From CAYTGM01 sp964437365 (GTDB lineage: Bacteria > Sumerlaeota > Sumerlaeia > SLMS01), in the NCBI GenBank assembly GCA_964437365.1, contig CAYTGM010000013.1, positions 62,001 to 126,000 of the forward strand: 64,000 bases of DNA. Direction: 5' to 3'. Positions 25,788-34,418 of this stretch are shown piece after piece; position 1 is the first letter of the stretch; each line of letters opens with the position of its first letter. The translations under genes and the position numbers were made by a program. Under the pieces are notes generated by a model that saw only the letters and a list, made by a program, of their open reading frames with translations, had not been told where the DNA came from and ran no database searches.

Positions 25788-26623
25788 GTTTTCCTCAATA
25801 TATCTATACTGGTAGACTTTTCATGTTCAATGATCTGATCTGTGATTTTCTTCACTGCCCATTCGGAAAAAACTGGGTCAGGCAGGATAGCTGTTTCTTT
25901 ATAGACGATGTCAAGTTCTGGGAACTCACGAATAACACCAGGTATAAGCGAGGTCTGATAACTTGCCATCGAAAGAAAGAAGGGAAGGATGATAACTCGT
26001 TTCACTCCCCTTGTTTGCAGACTGGAAAGACGACATCGAAGAGGTTCTCCGTAATCTTCCAGAAAGTGCCCACAAGGAACGAAAACAGGGTTATCATGTG
26101 TATTTGAAAGGGCTGTCTCTTGCCAGATTTCGCTGATCAAGGCACACCACTCTTCATCTCCTGATGATGAACCGTACCCACAAACAACTAATTGATCGCT
26201 GGGAGTCATAGAGAGGTTCTTGAGTCGACGTTCCGTATTGCCGGCAAGAACTCGGGGCCATTCAGGCGTCTCAACCAGGTCCCAATTCTCATCGCTCAAC
26301 CCTTCGATAGTTTCAAGCACCTCGGGAATGTCCTCGGCGACATGACCACCTCGTGCCAGAAAGAAGGGAATAATGCTGAACTTAACCTTCGGATTGTCTT
26401 GAATGAGATGCGTAACCCTTTCATTCAACGAAGGCTTCGACTTTTCCAGAAAGCAGAGTCCTTTGTAGACTTCAGAAGACTCGCTTTCTGAAGAGGACAC
26501 CAGATGTTCTTCTACCTGAGTCGCGAATTCCTGCATCCGGGCATTCCACTCTGCAGATCGAGACCCATGAGCAACCAGGAGGATACGGTGCGGGTTGGAC
26601 TGTAGGGTGGTTTCGTCTTCCAT
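25784..26623 (-). CDS. cbiX: CbiX/SirB-like sirohydrochlorin chelatase
   Basis: A 279-residue two-half class II chelatase that inserts Fe2+ (siroheme) or Co2+ (cobalamin) into sirohydrochlorin. The N-terminal half shows 'ILLVAHGSRSAEWNARM' and 'IIPFFLARGGHVAEDIPE', each with an expected histidine. The second half repeats the fold ('FVPCGHFLEDYGE', 'VIILPFFLSMASYQTSLI'), but its opening motif is 'VVCGYGSSSG', a tyrosine replacing the histidine. Its position in an overlapping pair with cysH, and beside the siroheme-dependent cysI and cobA, favours iron and siroheme supply. No precorrin-2 dehydrogenase gene is present in the window. Confidence 0.87.
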   Translation of the reverse strand: MEDETTLQSNPHRILLVAHGSRSAEWNARMQEFATQVEEHLVSSSESESSEVYKGLCFLEKSKPSLNERVTHLIQDNPKVKFSIIPFFLARGGHVAEDIPEVLETIEGLSDENWDLVETPEWPRVLAGNTERRLKNLSMTPSDQLVVCGYGSSSGDEEWCALISEIWQETALSNTHDNPVFVPCGHFLEDYGEPLRCRLSSLQTRGVKRVIILPFFLSMASYQTSLIPGVIREFPELDIVYKETAILPDPVFSEWAVKKITDQIIEHEKSTSIDILRKT

Positions 26624-26862
26624 CTTTTCGCTCTCACTAATTGGCGTGATGTAAATCCCTTGCTGGTTTGAGCGTGTATCTCAAGGTCTGAGCCGAGGCG
26701 AACAGAATTCGCGAGTGCCCTGTAGATTTAGATCTAACACGAACTTTTTTCGAACGATTTTGTATTCTCTCCGAAAATGCTTTATAGAGTCCTTAATCCT
26801 TTTGAACTTTTCCGGCTAGGTCTATACACGTGGAAGAACACTGCCCTGATAGGGTTCTGTAA

Positions 26863-27156
26863 TCAGAGGAGAATTTGATGAGCCTGAGGTGGAATGAACC
26901 TTCTCTGAATATTCCTTTCGAAACCCCAAACCCCCTCAAAACATTGAACTTCAGTCCGATGGGCCTTTTGGGGAAAAGTCCTTCTCCACTCAATGAAGTG
27001 TCGATTCGACAGTCTGAATTTCGCTCTGGGTTCCTCATTTCTGAAGAGGGGTTTTCCACTAATCCTGTTCGCTTCTTCTCTGGTGGCTTTCAGGCGAATC
27101 GGCAGAATAAAGCGCTTATCCTCATTAAATCGGTAGAGATTGTGCATTTTCAACAT
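26863..27156 (-). CDS. Ambiguous small ORF with a good RBS, opposed by an equally good antisense ORF
   Basis: The 622-base gap between divergent cbiX and cobA-hemD contains overlapping frames of about 95 residues on both strands. The minus frame (basic, 97 residues) has 'aagggga' six to seven bases before its ATG. The plus frame (ATG at 26878 to 27159) has 'agaggag' six bases before its ATG. I recognise neither product. One may be a real small gene, or both may be chance. I list the minus frame because its composition looks more protein-like. Bases 26624-26862 and 27160-27245 show no other recognisable signal. Confidence 0.25.
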   Translation of the reverse strand: MLKMHNLYRFNEDKRFILPIRLKATREEANRISGKPLFRNEEPRAKFRLSNRHFIEWRRTFPQKAHRTEVQCFEGVWGFERNIQRRFIPPQAHQILL

Positions 27157-27245
27157 TGACTTCTCCCCTTGTTCCCACCTACACCTCCCAGCCGATGATC
27201 ATGAGCAAATGATCTGAAGTCTCCTGAAATCTGAGTAAAGCACCT

Positions 27246-28751
27246 TTGAATAAAGTCAGCTGGCTGCCAGAAGCCCTTGAAATCCGATCAATGAAATACC
27301 TCCCGGCCATGGAAAATGGCGAGGTGTGGCTGGTTGGTGCAGGGCCAGGTCATATCGGCCTCATGACCCTTCTTGGCCATCATGTCCTCAATCAGGCAGA
27401 TGTTGTCATCCATGATCGCCTTGGTTGCCAGGAGATCCTACCATATATTCATCCTGACACAGAGCTCATCGATGTAGGAAAAACATCGGGTAAAAAGTAT
27501 ACCTCGCAGGAAAATATTATCAGCCTGCTCGCGGAAAAGGCACGGGAAGGGAAGAAGGTTGTCCGCTTGAAAGGCGGCGACCCCTTTGTATTTGGACGAG
27601 GCATGGAAGAGGTCGTTGCACTCACGGCTTCGAACATTCCGGTGAGAGTGATCCCCGGGATCACCTCGGGAGTATCAGCCCCCCTGGCTGGAGGAATTCC
27701 GGTAACTCACAGAGAGACCAGTCGTTCCTTTTCCATCTCAACAGCTCGTGACAAAGACGGCAGGATTCCTCCTCACGGGAAGATAGACACTGAGATTTAT
27801 CTCATGGCTTTGCACCGTCTTCAGGACCTGACAGAGGAGTTGGTGAATTCTGGATTGTCGCCGGAATTACCGGCTTCTGTGATTTCACATGCATCTACAT
27901 ATAGACAGCGTGTTGTTGAATCAACTTTATCTGGGATCGCATCAAAGTGTCGGTCAGAGAAGATCGAATCCCCGGCGGTTTTTGTTATTGGTGAAACTAA
28001 TCGTGAGCGGCGCCAGGACCTTTTTCTTGGCTCACCTGTGGTTGTCGTCCCTTCGTATAGAATACCCACCCGTTTAAGAGAAGCGTTTCCAAAAGCGGAA
28101 GTTGTGTGGCGTCCCTTATGGCACCACAAAGAATATATTGCTGAAAACAGATTTGAGGATTCGCTGAAGTCAGATGGTCTACTGTTCACGAACCCTTCCT
28201 CTGTTGAGTTCTGGCTGGCGGGGATGAGTCGGCGAGGCATCGACCTGCGCTCTATCAAAGGGGATATCATTGCTGTCGGAGAAGAAACCATCGCTTTATT
28301 GTCAGCTTCACATCTGATTCCTGATGTTAGTTTTGCTGAGCAGGCGCGTTCCGATGTGCTGAAAGAACTCTCCACCCTGTATAATGGCAGGAGTGTGACG
28401 TTTGTCGGCGCTGAGGGGACTTCCAGTTCGCTCAGGCGTTCGCTGATAGTAGAGACAGATATAGAATTATTGGACCTTACAGTATATCGTCGGCAGGCTG
28501 TGAAGCCAATCGATACAGACTGGAATTCAGTTGATTACCTTTGTATAAACAGCCCTCAAACTTTGGAGCGCTCTCTGGAGTTCTGGGGAATTGATCAGTT
28601 GAAAGACAAACCGGTGCTTTGCATTGGGCAAAAGCTTTATGAGCTGATTAAGAGGAAGGGTTTTTCATCGGTGAGGGAATTAGGGACAGGAATTCAGGGC
28701 GATTCTGCACCTGAGGTTGACACCTCAGCGGAGGATTGCCTAGGAGCATGA
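27246..28751 (+). CDS. cobA-hemD: CobA-HemD fusion: uroporphyrinogen-III methyltransferase / uroporphyrinogen-III synthase
   Basis: A 501-residue bifunctional enzyme. Residues ~24-260 are the SAM-dependent methyltransferase that makes precorrin-2: 'EVWLVGAGPGHIGLMTL', 'VIHDRLG', 'VRLKGGDPFVFGRGMEE' and 'VIPGITSGVSAPLAGGIPVT'. Residues ~270-490 are HemD, which cyclises hydroxymethylbilane: 'GLLFTNPSSVEFWLAGM', 'IIAVGEETIALL' and 'CINSPQTLERSLEF'. The start is uncertain; TTG 27246, ATG 27291 and ATG 27309 are in frame, none with a strong Shine-Dalgarno, and the conserved domain begins just after the last. It leads the same-strand genes sat-cysC and cysI, consistent with supplying siroheme. Confidence 0.9.
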   Translation: MNKVSWLPEALEIRSMKYLPAMENGEVWLVGAGPGHIGLMTLLGHHVLNQADVVIHDRLGCQEILPYIHPDTELIDVGKTSGKKYTSQENIISLLAEKAREGKKVVRLKGGDPFVFGRGMEEVVALTASNIPVRVIPGITSGVSAPLAGGIPVTHRETSRSFSISTARDKDGRIPPHGKIDTEIYLMALHRLQDLTEELVNSGLSPELPASVISHASTYRQRVVESTLSGIASKCRSEKIESPAVFVIGETNRERRQDLFLGSPVVVVPSYRIPTRLREAFPKAEVVWRPLWHHKEYIAENRFEDSLKSDGLLFTNPSSVEFWLAGMSRRGIDLRSIKGDIIAVGEETIALLSASHLIPDVSFAEQARSDVLKELSTLYNGRSVTFVGAEGTSSSLRRSLIVETDIELLDLTVYRRQAVKPIDTDWNSVDYLCINSPQTLERSLEFWGIDQLKDKPVLCIGQKLYELIKRKGFSSVRELGTGIQGDSAPEVDTSAEDCLGA

Positions 28752-28830
28752 CGCTCCTTTCGGAAGTAGTTAATTATCGGCATTTATGGCCGTGATTATA
28801 AGCAAATAAATAGTATCTGGAGAACAGAAA

Positions 28831-30714
28831 ATGACGTTACCCGTAGCGCCCCACGGCGGGCTTGGCAAACTAACCGAACGCCTTGTCAGCGCAGATGATG
28901 CAGCAACCCTTAAGAGAGAAAACGCGAATGCGCCTCGCATCGTTGTTACAGACGCTGACCTCTCAACAGTCCGTCGCCTTGGTGATGGTGCTCTTACACC
29001 ACTTGAAGGACCCATGACAGAAGAAGTCTTCAACAAGGTTCTTGATGAAGCAAAGATTTCTGTAAATGGGAAGGACTATGCCTGGGGTATCCCACTGAGT
29101 CTTCCTGTTACTCATGAAGAAGCACAAACACTTGAAGCAGGCAAAAATGCTGTTCTTGTTGATGAATCTGGCGAGCCCATCGCTGTTCTCGAGGTTGAGG
29201 ACATCTTCTTCTGGGATAAGTCACGCTATAACAAGGGTGTTTATGGAACAGAAAGAATGGATCATCCAGGAGCTCGTATAGCTCTCAACGATCCTCGCTT
29301 TACACTTGTTGGTGGTAAGATTCACGTCTTCCCATTTTCTTATGGCGACGACATCGTTGGCCAGTTTGTTTTCTCACCAAAAGAAACTCGTGAGAAACTT
29401 GCCAAGAGTGGCTGGGAAGCAGCAGTTGCATTCCAGACTCGTAACCCCCTTCACCGCGCGCACGAATATGCGATGGTTTATGGCTGCGAAGTTCTGACAA
29501 AACAAGGCCTGAAAGCCGGCGTTGTTCTTAACCCACTCGTTGGTGAAACAAAGGGTGATGACGTTCCTGCATCGATCCGCATGGAATCCTATAAGAACCT
29601 TAAGGACCACAAGCTGATCGGTAAGGGCGACTCCGACGAAGAGGTTTGGAAAAAAGCTGGATACGACATCACAGACGTTTTCGATCTCTATGCTCTTGAT
29701 ATCAAAATGTTCTACGGCGGACCTCGTGAAGCTGTCATGCACGCAGTTTACCGTCAGAACTATGGCTTCAGCCACATCATTATTGGTCGTAAGCACGCAG
29801 ACGCTCCTTATGACAACGGCGAGAACATCTGGGGTGATTTCGACGCTCAAGAAATCTTCACAAAGCTTAACGGCGAGCTTGAAATCAAGCCTGTCAATGT
29901 TGGCTTCGCTGCATACTACGAAGAACTTGGCCGCGTTGGTCTTATAGAAGTCTATAAAGAAAAAGGCTGGAAGCCTGTGACTGTTGCCGGTCGTATCCTT
30001 CGCGAGCAGCTTAGCAGTGGTGACAAGCCTGACCCACGTATCATCCGCGAAGAAACAAGTGAAATCCTCATTGAAGCATACAAGAAAAAGGGAAGTTCTT
30101 CCGGCCCTCAGGCAGCAGAAAACCTGATCTGGCATCACCATTCTGTCAGCAACGACATGCGCGTTTCACTGAACGGCCATAAAGGTGCAACACTCTGGTT
30201 CACGGGTCTCAGTGGTTCAGGAAAGTCAACACTGGCGAATGAAGTTGCTGCGGCTCTTCATGAAAAAGGCATTCGTACATACGTACTCGATGGGGACAAT
30301 ATCCGCCAGGGACTAAACAAAGGCCTTGGTTTCTCTGCAGAAGATCGTAAGGAAAACATCCGTCGTATTGGCGAAGTTGCGAAACTCTTTACAGATTCCG
30401 CAGTTGTAAACCTGACAGCATTCATCAGCCCATACAAAGAAGACCGTGATCTTGCTCGTGAAATTCAGCCTGACTCGTTCATCGAGATCTACACGGAAGC
30501 TGACCTTTCTGTTTGCGAAGAGCGTGATCCTAAGGGTCTTTACAAGAAAGCACGTGCGGGTGAAATCAAGGGATTCACTGGAATCGATGCTCCTTACGAA
30601 GAGCCTGACAGCCCTGAGGTAAAGGTAAACACAGGCACGATGTCTCTCAAAGAGTGTGTTGTGAAAGTGATCAGTTACCTCGAAGAAAATGGTATTGTAA
30701 GTCTACAGGACTAA
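28831..30714 (+). CDS. sat-cysC: Bifunctional ATP sulfurylase / APS kinase
   Basis: A 627-residue fusion activating sulfate. The N-terminal ~400 residues are dimeric-type ATP sulfurylase, with 'VAFQTRNPLHRAHEYAM' holding the HxxH active site and 'GPREAVMHAVYRQNYG'. The C-terminal ~180 residues are APS kinase: 'LWFTGLSGSGKSTLANEVA' (P-loop), 'VLDGDNIRQGLNKGLGFS' and 'VNLTAFISPYKEDRDLAR'. Shine-Dalgarno 'ggagaa' precedes the ATG. The neighbouring reductase is of the APS type, so kinase-made PAPS may serve sulfation or be a regulated branch. Confidence 0.95.
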   Translation: MTLPVAPHGGLGKLTERLVSADDAATLKRENANAPRIVVTDADLSTVRRLGDGALTPLEGPMTEEVFNKVLDEAKISVNGKDYAWGIPLSLPVTHEEAQTLEAGKNAVLVDESGEPIAVLEVEDIFFWDKSRYNKGVYGTERMDHPGARIALNDPRFTLVGGKIHVFPFSYGDDIVGQFVFSPKETREKLAKSGWEAAVAFQTRNPLHRAHEYAMVYGCEVLTKQGLKAGVVLNPLVGETKGDDVPASIRMESYKNLKDHKLIGKGDSDEEVWKKAGYDITDVFDLYALDIKMFYGGPREAVMHAVYRQNYGFSHIIIGRKHADAPYDNGENIWGDFDAQEIFTKLNGELEIKPVNVGFAAYYEELGRVGLIEVYKEKGWKPVTVAGRILREQLSSGDKPDPRIIREETSEILIEAYKKKGSSSGPQAAENLIWHHHSVSNDMRVSLNGHKGATLWFTGLSGSGKSTLANEVAAALHEKGIRTYVLDGDNIRQGLNKGLGFSAEDRKENIRRIGEVAKLFTDSAVVNLTAFISPYKEDRDLAREIQPDSFIEIYTEADLSVCEERDPKGLYKKARAGEIKGFTGIDAPYEEPDSPEVKVNTGTMSLKECVVKVISYLEENGIVSLQD

Positions 30715-30751
30715 TGTAGATTACCTGCCGCAAACCTTATGGAGTTCTTAA

Positions 30752-32524
30752 ATGGCAGAAGATAGTAAATATACGGATCCTGACCTCCAGATCAAGGAGG
30801 TCGGGATCCAATCCCCTTTAGAGAAGCGCTCGGCCGTTGATAAGTTGAAAGTGGCCAGTAATGGCCTGCGTGGCAATGTACTCAACGAAGTCCTGGACGA
30901 AGAAAACCCGGCTGTTTCAGGTGATTCATATCAGCTCATGAAGCACTTTGGTATGTACCAGCAGGATGATCGAGATGTCAGGAAAGAGCGAAGAAAGCAG
31001 GGGCTGGACAAGGATTATTCGTTCATGTTGAGAACGAAGATCCCGGGAGGCCTCTTATCAGCCGAACAATATCTCATACTGGATGAATGCGCTGACCAGT
31101 TTGCGAACGGCAGCGTTCGCCTCACGACACGTCAGACGATTCAGTTTCATGGTGTCGGAAAGCAAAAGCTTCAGGGCTTGAGTCGTGCGCTCAATGAAAA
31201 GCTTCTAACTACTTACGGAGCATGTGGTGATGTTGTCCGCAACACCATGTATTCACCGATTATAGACATCACGAAAGACCCCAAGTTTTCGGGTTGTGAA
31301 GTCTTTATCGAGTTGGGACGTCAGATCTCCGATCGAACGCTCCCCCGCACAAACGCCTTCTATGATATCTTTATTGATGGCGAAAAGAGTAACGAAGACG
31401 TTCCGCGCTTTGAACTCAGATCGCCGAAAGAAGACATTTACGGGGAATCTTACATGCCTCGTAAATTCAAGATTGGGATCTCTATCCCTGAAGACAACAG
31501 TTCTGATCTCTTTACTCAGGACCTGGGTATCGTCGCCATTCGTGAGAACGGTAAGATCAAAGGCTACAATATATATGTTGGTGGTGGCCTCGGTCACAGC
31601 CATAGTAATAAGAAGACATATGCTCGAGCCAGTGAAGCTGTCGCCTATGTAAGTCCAGATGACATCCTTGCTACCGTCGATGCTGTCATCACGATTCAGC
31701 GTGATTACGGCAACAGACTCGACCGCAAGCAGGCTCGACTGAAGTACCTTTTGGATGCAGTTGGTCCAAAATGGTTCTTTGAAGAAATGCAGCGTCGCGT
31801 TGGCGAGGGTAAAGTTCATGCTCCAGTTGAAATCCCTGAAAGTGCATGGGAATTCCACGATCACATGGGCTGGTTTGAACAGAAGCAGCCAGGGCAGTGG
31901 TATGTTGGCATTTACATTGAATCTGGAAGGATCATCGATCGTCCAGGCAAGCCACAGAAGAAGGTTCTGAAAGAGATCATTGAAAAGTTCTCACCTGGAG
32001 TCCGTGTGACACCACAGCAGAACTTGATTCTTACTCATATAGACGAAGCATACAAAGAAGAGATTGATCAAAAGTTGAGAGATGCTGGATTCCTCAGCAC
32101 TGACGCTGGAAATCTTTCTCAATTGCGTCGCGATCAAATCTCCTGCGTAGCGCTGCCGACCTGTGGTCTCGCTCTCGCTGAAGCAGAACGCGCTATGCCA
32201 ACACTTATGGACCAGCTTGAAGAAAAGGGCTACGGTGACTTGAGGGTAGGCATTAGAATGAGCGGTTGCCCGAACTCATGTTCTCGTCCACCTGCAGCCG
32301 AGCTTGGCATTATCGGCTGTGCTCCCGACAAGTACAATATATACGTTGGTGGGGACTATGAAGGTACGCGTATCAACCAGCTCTTTAAAGAGAAAGTAAC
32401 CTTTGAAGAACTCGCCAATGAAATAGCTGCACTTTTCGATCGTTGGAAGAAAGAAGCAAATGATGGAGAAGCGTTCGGCGACTGGTCATATCGCTTAGGG
32501 GTTGAAAAGCTCCTTGAGGCTTGA
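30752..32524 (+). CDS. cysI: Assimilatory sulfite reductase hemoprotein (nitrite/sulfite reductase family)
   Basis: A 590-residue siroheme/[4Fe-4S] enzyme carrying out the six-electron reduction of sulfite to sulfide. The siroheme-binding 'VRLTTRQTIQFHGV' is near residue 125 and 'CGDVVRNTMYSPIID' near 160. Cluster cysteines are C465 and C471 (SCVALPTCGLALAE) and C506 and C510 (SGCPNSCSRPP). No flavoprotein CysJ lies nearby, so electrons probably come from ferredoxin or another donor. Context with sat-cysC, cysH and siroheme genes favours sulfite over nitrite. A terminator follows immediately. Confidence 0.93.
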   Translation: MAEDSKYTDPDLQIKEVGIQSPLEKRSAVDKLKVASNGLRGNVLNEVLDEENPAVSGDSYQLMKHFGMYQQDDRDVRKERRKQGLDKDYSFMLRTKIPGGLLSAEQYLILDECADQFANGSVRLTTRQTIQFHGVGKQKLQGLSRALNEKLLTTYGACGDVVRNTMYSPIIDITKDPKFSGCEVFIELGRQISDRTLPRTNAFYDIFIDGEKSNEDVPRFELRSPKEDIYGESYMPRKFKIGISIPEDNSSDLFTQDLGIVAIRENGKIKGYNIYVGGGLGHSHSNKKTYARASEAVAYVSPDDILATVDAVITIQRDYGNRLDRKQARLKYLLDAVGPKWFFEEMQRRVGEGKVHAPVEIPESAWEFHDHMGWFEQKQPGQWYVGIYIESGRIIDRPGKPQKKVLKEIIEKFSPGVRVTPQQNLILTHIDEAYKEEIDQKLRDAGFLSTDAGNLSQLRRDQISCVALPTCGLALAEAERAMPTLMDQLEEKGYGDLRVGIRMSGCPNSCSRPPAAELGIIGCAPDKYNIYVGGDYEGTRINQLFKEKVTFEELANEIAALFDRWKKEANDGEAFGDWSYRLGVEKLLEA

Positions 32525-32553
32525 GCTCTGGCCTTAAGACCGAATTATTAATG

Positions 32554-32588
32554 GCCTGCGAGAACGAGTTTCTTGCAGGCTATTTTTC
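32554..32588 (+). terminator. Rho-independent terminator between cysI and the Rrf2 gene
   Basis: An 11-bp stem with one G-U pair (gcctgcgagaa / ttcttgcaggc), five-base loop and the tract 'tattttt'. It lies inside the upstream extension of the Rrf2 frame, which helps exclude a start before 32602. Read-through would allow partial coupling of the regulator to cysI. Confidence 0.75.
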
Positions 32589-32601
32589 TGGAAATCATCT
32601 C

Positions 32602-33042
32602 ATGCCCATTACCCAGAAATGCCACTACGCTCTTCGAGCCGTCTTTGAACTCTCAATGAATGCTGGAAACGGTCCATTGAAGATCGGTGATATTGCTCGA
32701 CAGCAGCAGATCCCCTCCAGGTTCCTCGAGGTGATACTGAATGAGCTTAAGCAAGGTGGCTTTGTCTATTCGAAGAGAGGCAAAGAGGGAGGTTATATGC
32801 TTTCTAAAGAACCATCCCAGGTCTCTGTGGGAGATATCATTCGCTTTGTAGAAGGCTCAATCAGCCCGGTGGATGAACAACATATGAAGTCCAGTGAATC
32901 AGGGAGTTCAGAAGTTTTTGTTCCCATCTGGACGAGCGCTGAAGAGATGCTCAAGACTCTGTATGATGAAACCAGCTTTGCGAAGCTTGTTGAGGACGAG
33001 ATAAAGCGGCGCGGAGAATATGTACCTAATTATTCTATTTAG
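32602..33042 (+). CDS. Rrf2-family transcriptional regulator lacking cluster cysteines (CymR-like)
   Basis: A 146-residue winged-helix DNA-binding protein: 'KCHYALRAVFELSMNAG', 'IGDIARQQQIPSRFLEVIL', 'LKQGGFVYSKRGKEGGYML' and 'SVGDIIRFVEGSISP' follow the Rrf2 pattern. The stretch after 'VEGSISP', where IscR-type members carry three [2Fe-2S] cysteines, has none here. That resembles CymR, the cysteine-metabolism repressor of Bacillus. Directly after sulfate-assimilation genes, a role in controlling them is likely but inferred. The ATG at 32602 starts the domain exactly; the frame is open back to 32521 but crosses the cysI terminator. Confidence 0.85.
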   Translation: MPITQKCHYALRAVFELSMNAGNGPLKIGDIARQQQIPSRFLEVILNELKQGGFVYSKRGKEGGYMLSKEPSQVSVGDIIRFVEGSISPVDEQHMKSSESGSSEVFVPIWTSAEEMLKTLYDETSFAKLVEDEIKRRGEYVPNYSI

Positions 33043-33202
33043 AGTGTTTGTGAAATGTCCTGTCCAATATAAGCCGTCTGCGAGCACTCCCTTCAGCATA
33101 CCGGAAGCCTCGAAATAGCGCCACTATTCCTATATTTTCAGAATACTGAATGGTCCGCTCTTGCTCACCATCTATTCGGAAATTAATTTTGGCAACCACT
33201 CC
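33041..33202 (+). repeat. 162-bp dispersed element, copy 1
   Basis: Aligns base for base without gaps to 62586-62747 and, inverted, to 44485-44646. It begins at the stop codon of the Rrf2 gene and ends shortly before the convergent roadblock gene. Its 18-base ends match as inverted repeats at about 12 of 18 positions. The best conserved blocks are 'cgaaatagcgccactat' and 'gctcaccatct'. A 63-residue minus-strand frame over it is just the complement of the repeat. Confidence 0.8.
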
Positions 33203-33226
33203 AAACTTCTGGATTGCCAGTATCAA

Positions 33227-33751
33227 TTATGGCATTTCACTGAAGAGGTCGTTCAACTTTTGCTCAATGAACTGCACGGATTTCATGATATCCGTTCCGT
33301 CTTTCGAACGTCCCCGATCAGCTTCAACGAGTCCGTTAATCCGCTGAGCGAATTTCTTGGCGGCTTGTCTTACCTGGCCTGTCGTCGTCTTTTTTCCATA
33401 TAGAATGGTCAGTACAAGCCTATGCGCCATCACCAGGAAATGGACTTTATCGACATCTGATCCATACACTTTGACGGAGACTTCCGGACTTGTACCTCGA
33501 GCCATCATGGTATTGAGAGCTCCAATGATTCCAGCGGATGTCGCTCCCATCGCATCTTCACCAATTGGATGAAAATCACCTCGTGAGGAAAGGATGCAAC
33601 CCGTCCGATCAATAACCAATGTGCACTTGGACTTTGTTTCTTCAAGTAATTCAGCGAGACCCTCATCCAGTTCTTTAAGGACTTCATCAGAGAATTCGAT
33701 GATCTCCCCAACCTGAGAGCTCTGTCTATTTATTCTGTCACTCGATCCCAT
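33227..33751 (-). CDS. Roadblock/LC7-domain protein (MglB-like)
   Basis: A 174-residue soluble protein with a roadblock/LC7 fold: 'LLEETKSKCTLVIDRTGCIL', 'GEDAMGATSAGIIGALNTMM', then 'KVYGSDVDKVHFLVMAHRLV'. Such proteins act as GTPase-activating partners of MglA-type small GTPases in cell polarity and motility. The gene lies 21 bases after mglA on the same strand, which supports that pairing. N- and C-terminal extensions of about 30 residues flank the domain. Shine-Dalgarno 'aggaaag' lies upstream of the ATG. Confidence 0.85.
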   Translation of the reverse strand: MGSSDRINRQSSQVGEIIEFSDEVLKELDEGLAELLEETKSKCTLVIDRTGCILSSRGDFHPIGEDAMGATSAGIIGALNTMMARGTSPEVSVKVYGSDVDKVHFLVMAHRLVLTILYGKKTTTGQVRQAAKKFAQRINGLVEADRGRSKDGTDIMKSVQFIEQKLNDLFSEMP

Positions 33752-33772
33752 ACGTGGGTAGCTTTCCTGTAT

Positions 33773-34390
33773 TTAGCGAAATGACGATTTACCGTACTGC
33801 TGAGCAAGATCATTGTTCAATTTCTGAACGACTTCAGAACAGATGGCTTTGAAGGTATCCGAGACGCCTTCCCCTTTTATGGCAACAGCTTCGAAGGAGC
33901 GACAGCCACGATCATTCAGAACATCCTCGAATTCATCGACCTCTGTAATGTAGAACAGATCACGCTTATTGTACTGAAAAATCAAAGGAATCGTGCTGTA
34001 ATCATATCCATATTCTTTGAGCATTGCCTTGAGATCTTCAAGAGACTCCAGGTTATCATCCAGTCTTGATTTATCACTATCAGCAACGAAAACGAGCCCA
34101 TCGACACCGTTGAGAACCATTTTTCGGGTGGAGCGATAATAGGGCTGACCTGGTACACCGTATATTAAGAATTTAGTTTTGAAGCCAGCAATGTCTCCAA
34201 CTTCCATTGCAAAGTAGTCGAAGAAGAGGGTTCTATCTCCTTCGGTATCAATGCTTGAGAGTTTCGTCCGGCTATCGGAAGGCAAATTCCCATGGATAAA
34301 CTGTATATTCGTTGTTTTTCCGCCGAGGCTTGGTCCCACGTAGACGATCTTGCAGTTTATCTCGCGTGTCCGATAATTAATGATCGGCAT
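33773..34390 (-). CDS. mglA: MglA-type small Ras-like GTPase
   Basis: A 205-residue GTPase with P-loop 'YVGPSLGGKTTN', switch region 'DTEGDRTLFFDYFAMEVG', 'FLIYGVPGQPYYRSTRK' (the G3 motif, with PGQ) and 'QYNKRDL' (G4). It is close in pattern to Myxococcus MglA, which sets cell polarity for gliding and type IV pilus motility. With the roadblock gene downstream it forms a classic mglA/mglB-like pair, and the window also has pilC and pilin genes. A possible 57-residue gene may precede it in the same operon. Confidence 0.92.
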   Translation of the reverse strand: MPIINYRTREINCKIVYVGPSLGGKTTNIQFIHGNLPSDSRTKLSSIDTEGDRTLFFDYFAMEVGDIAGFKTKFLIYGVPGQPYYRSTRKMVLNGVDGLVFVADSDKSRLDDNLESLEDLKAMLKEYGYDYSTIPLIFQYNKRDLFYITEVDEFEDVLNDRGCRSFEAVAIKGEGVSDTFKAICSEVVQKLNNDLAQQYGKSSFR

Positions 34391-34418
34391 TTTGCTGACA
34401 TCTTTCTATTCAAAAAGG

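Noticed and set aside
29374..30141. Minus-strand open frame of 255 codons inside sat-cysC
   Set aside because: It is fully antisense to strongly conserved ATP sulfurylase coding sequence; long antisense frames are expected from the codon use.
31253..31864. Minus-strand open frame of 203 codons inside cysI
   Set aside because: Antisense to conserved sulfite reductase sequence, with no independent start signal or family trait.
32521..32601. N-terminal extension of the Rrf2 protein
   Set aside because: The extension crosses a strong terminator hairpin and adds residues unlike the family; the start at 32602 is preferred.
33035..33226. 63-codon minus frame after the Rrf2 gene
   Set aside because: It is the complement of 162-bp element copy 1; the frame is broken by a stop in copy 3.
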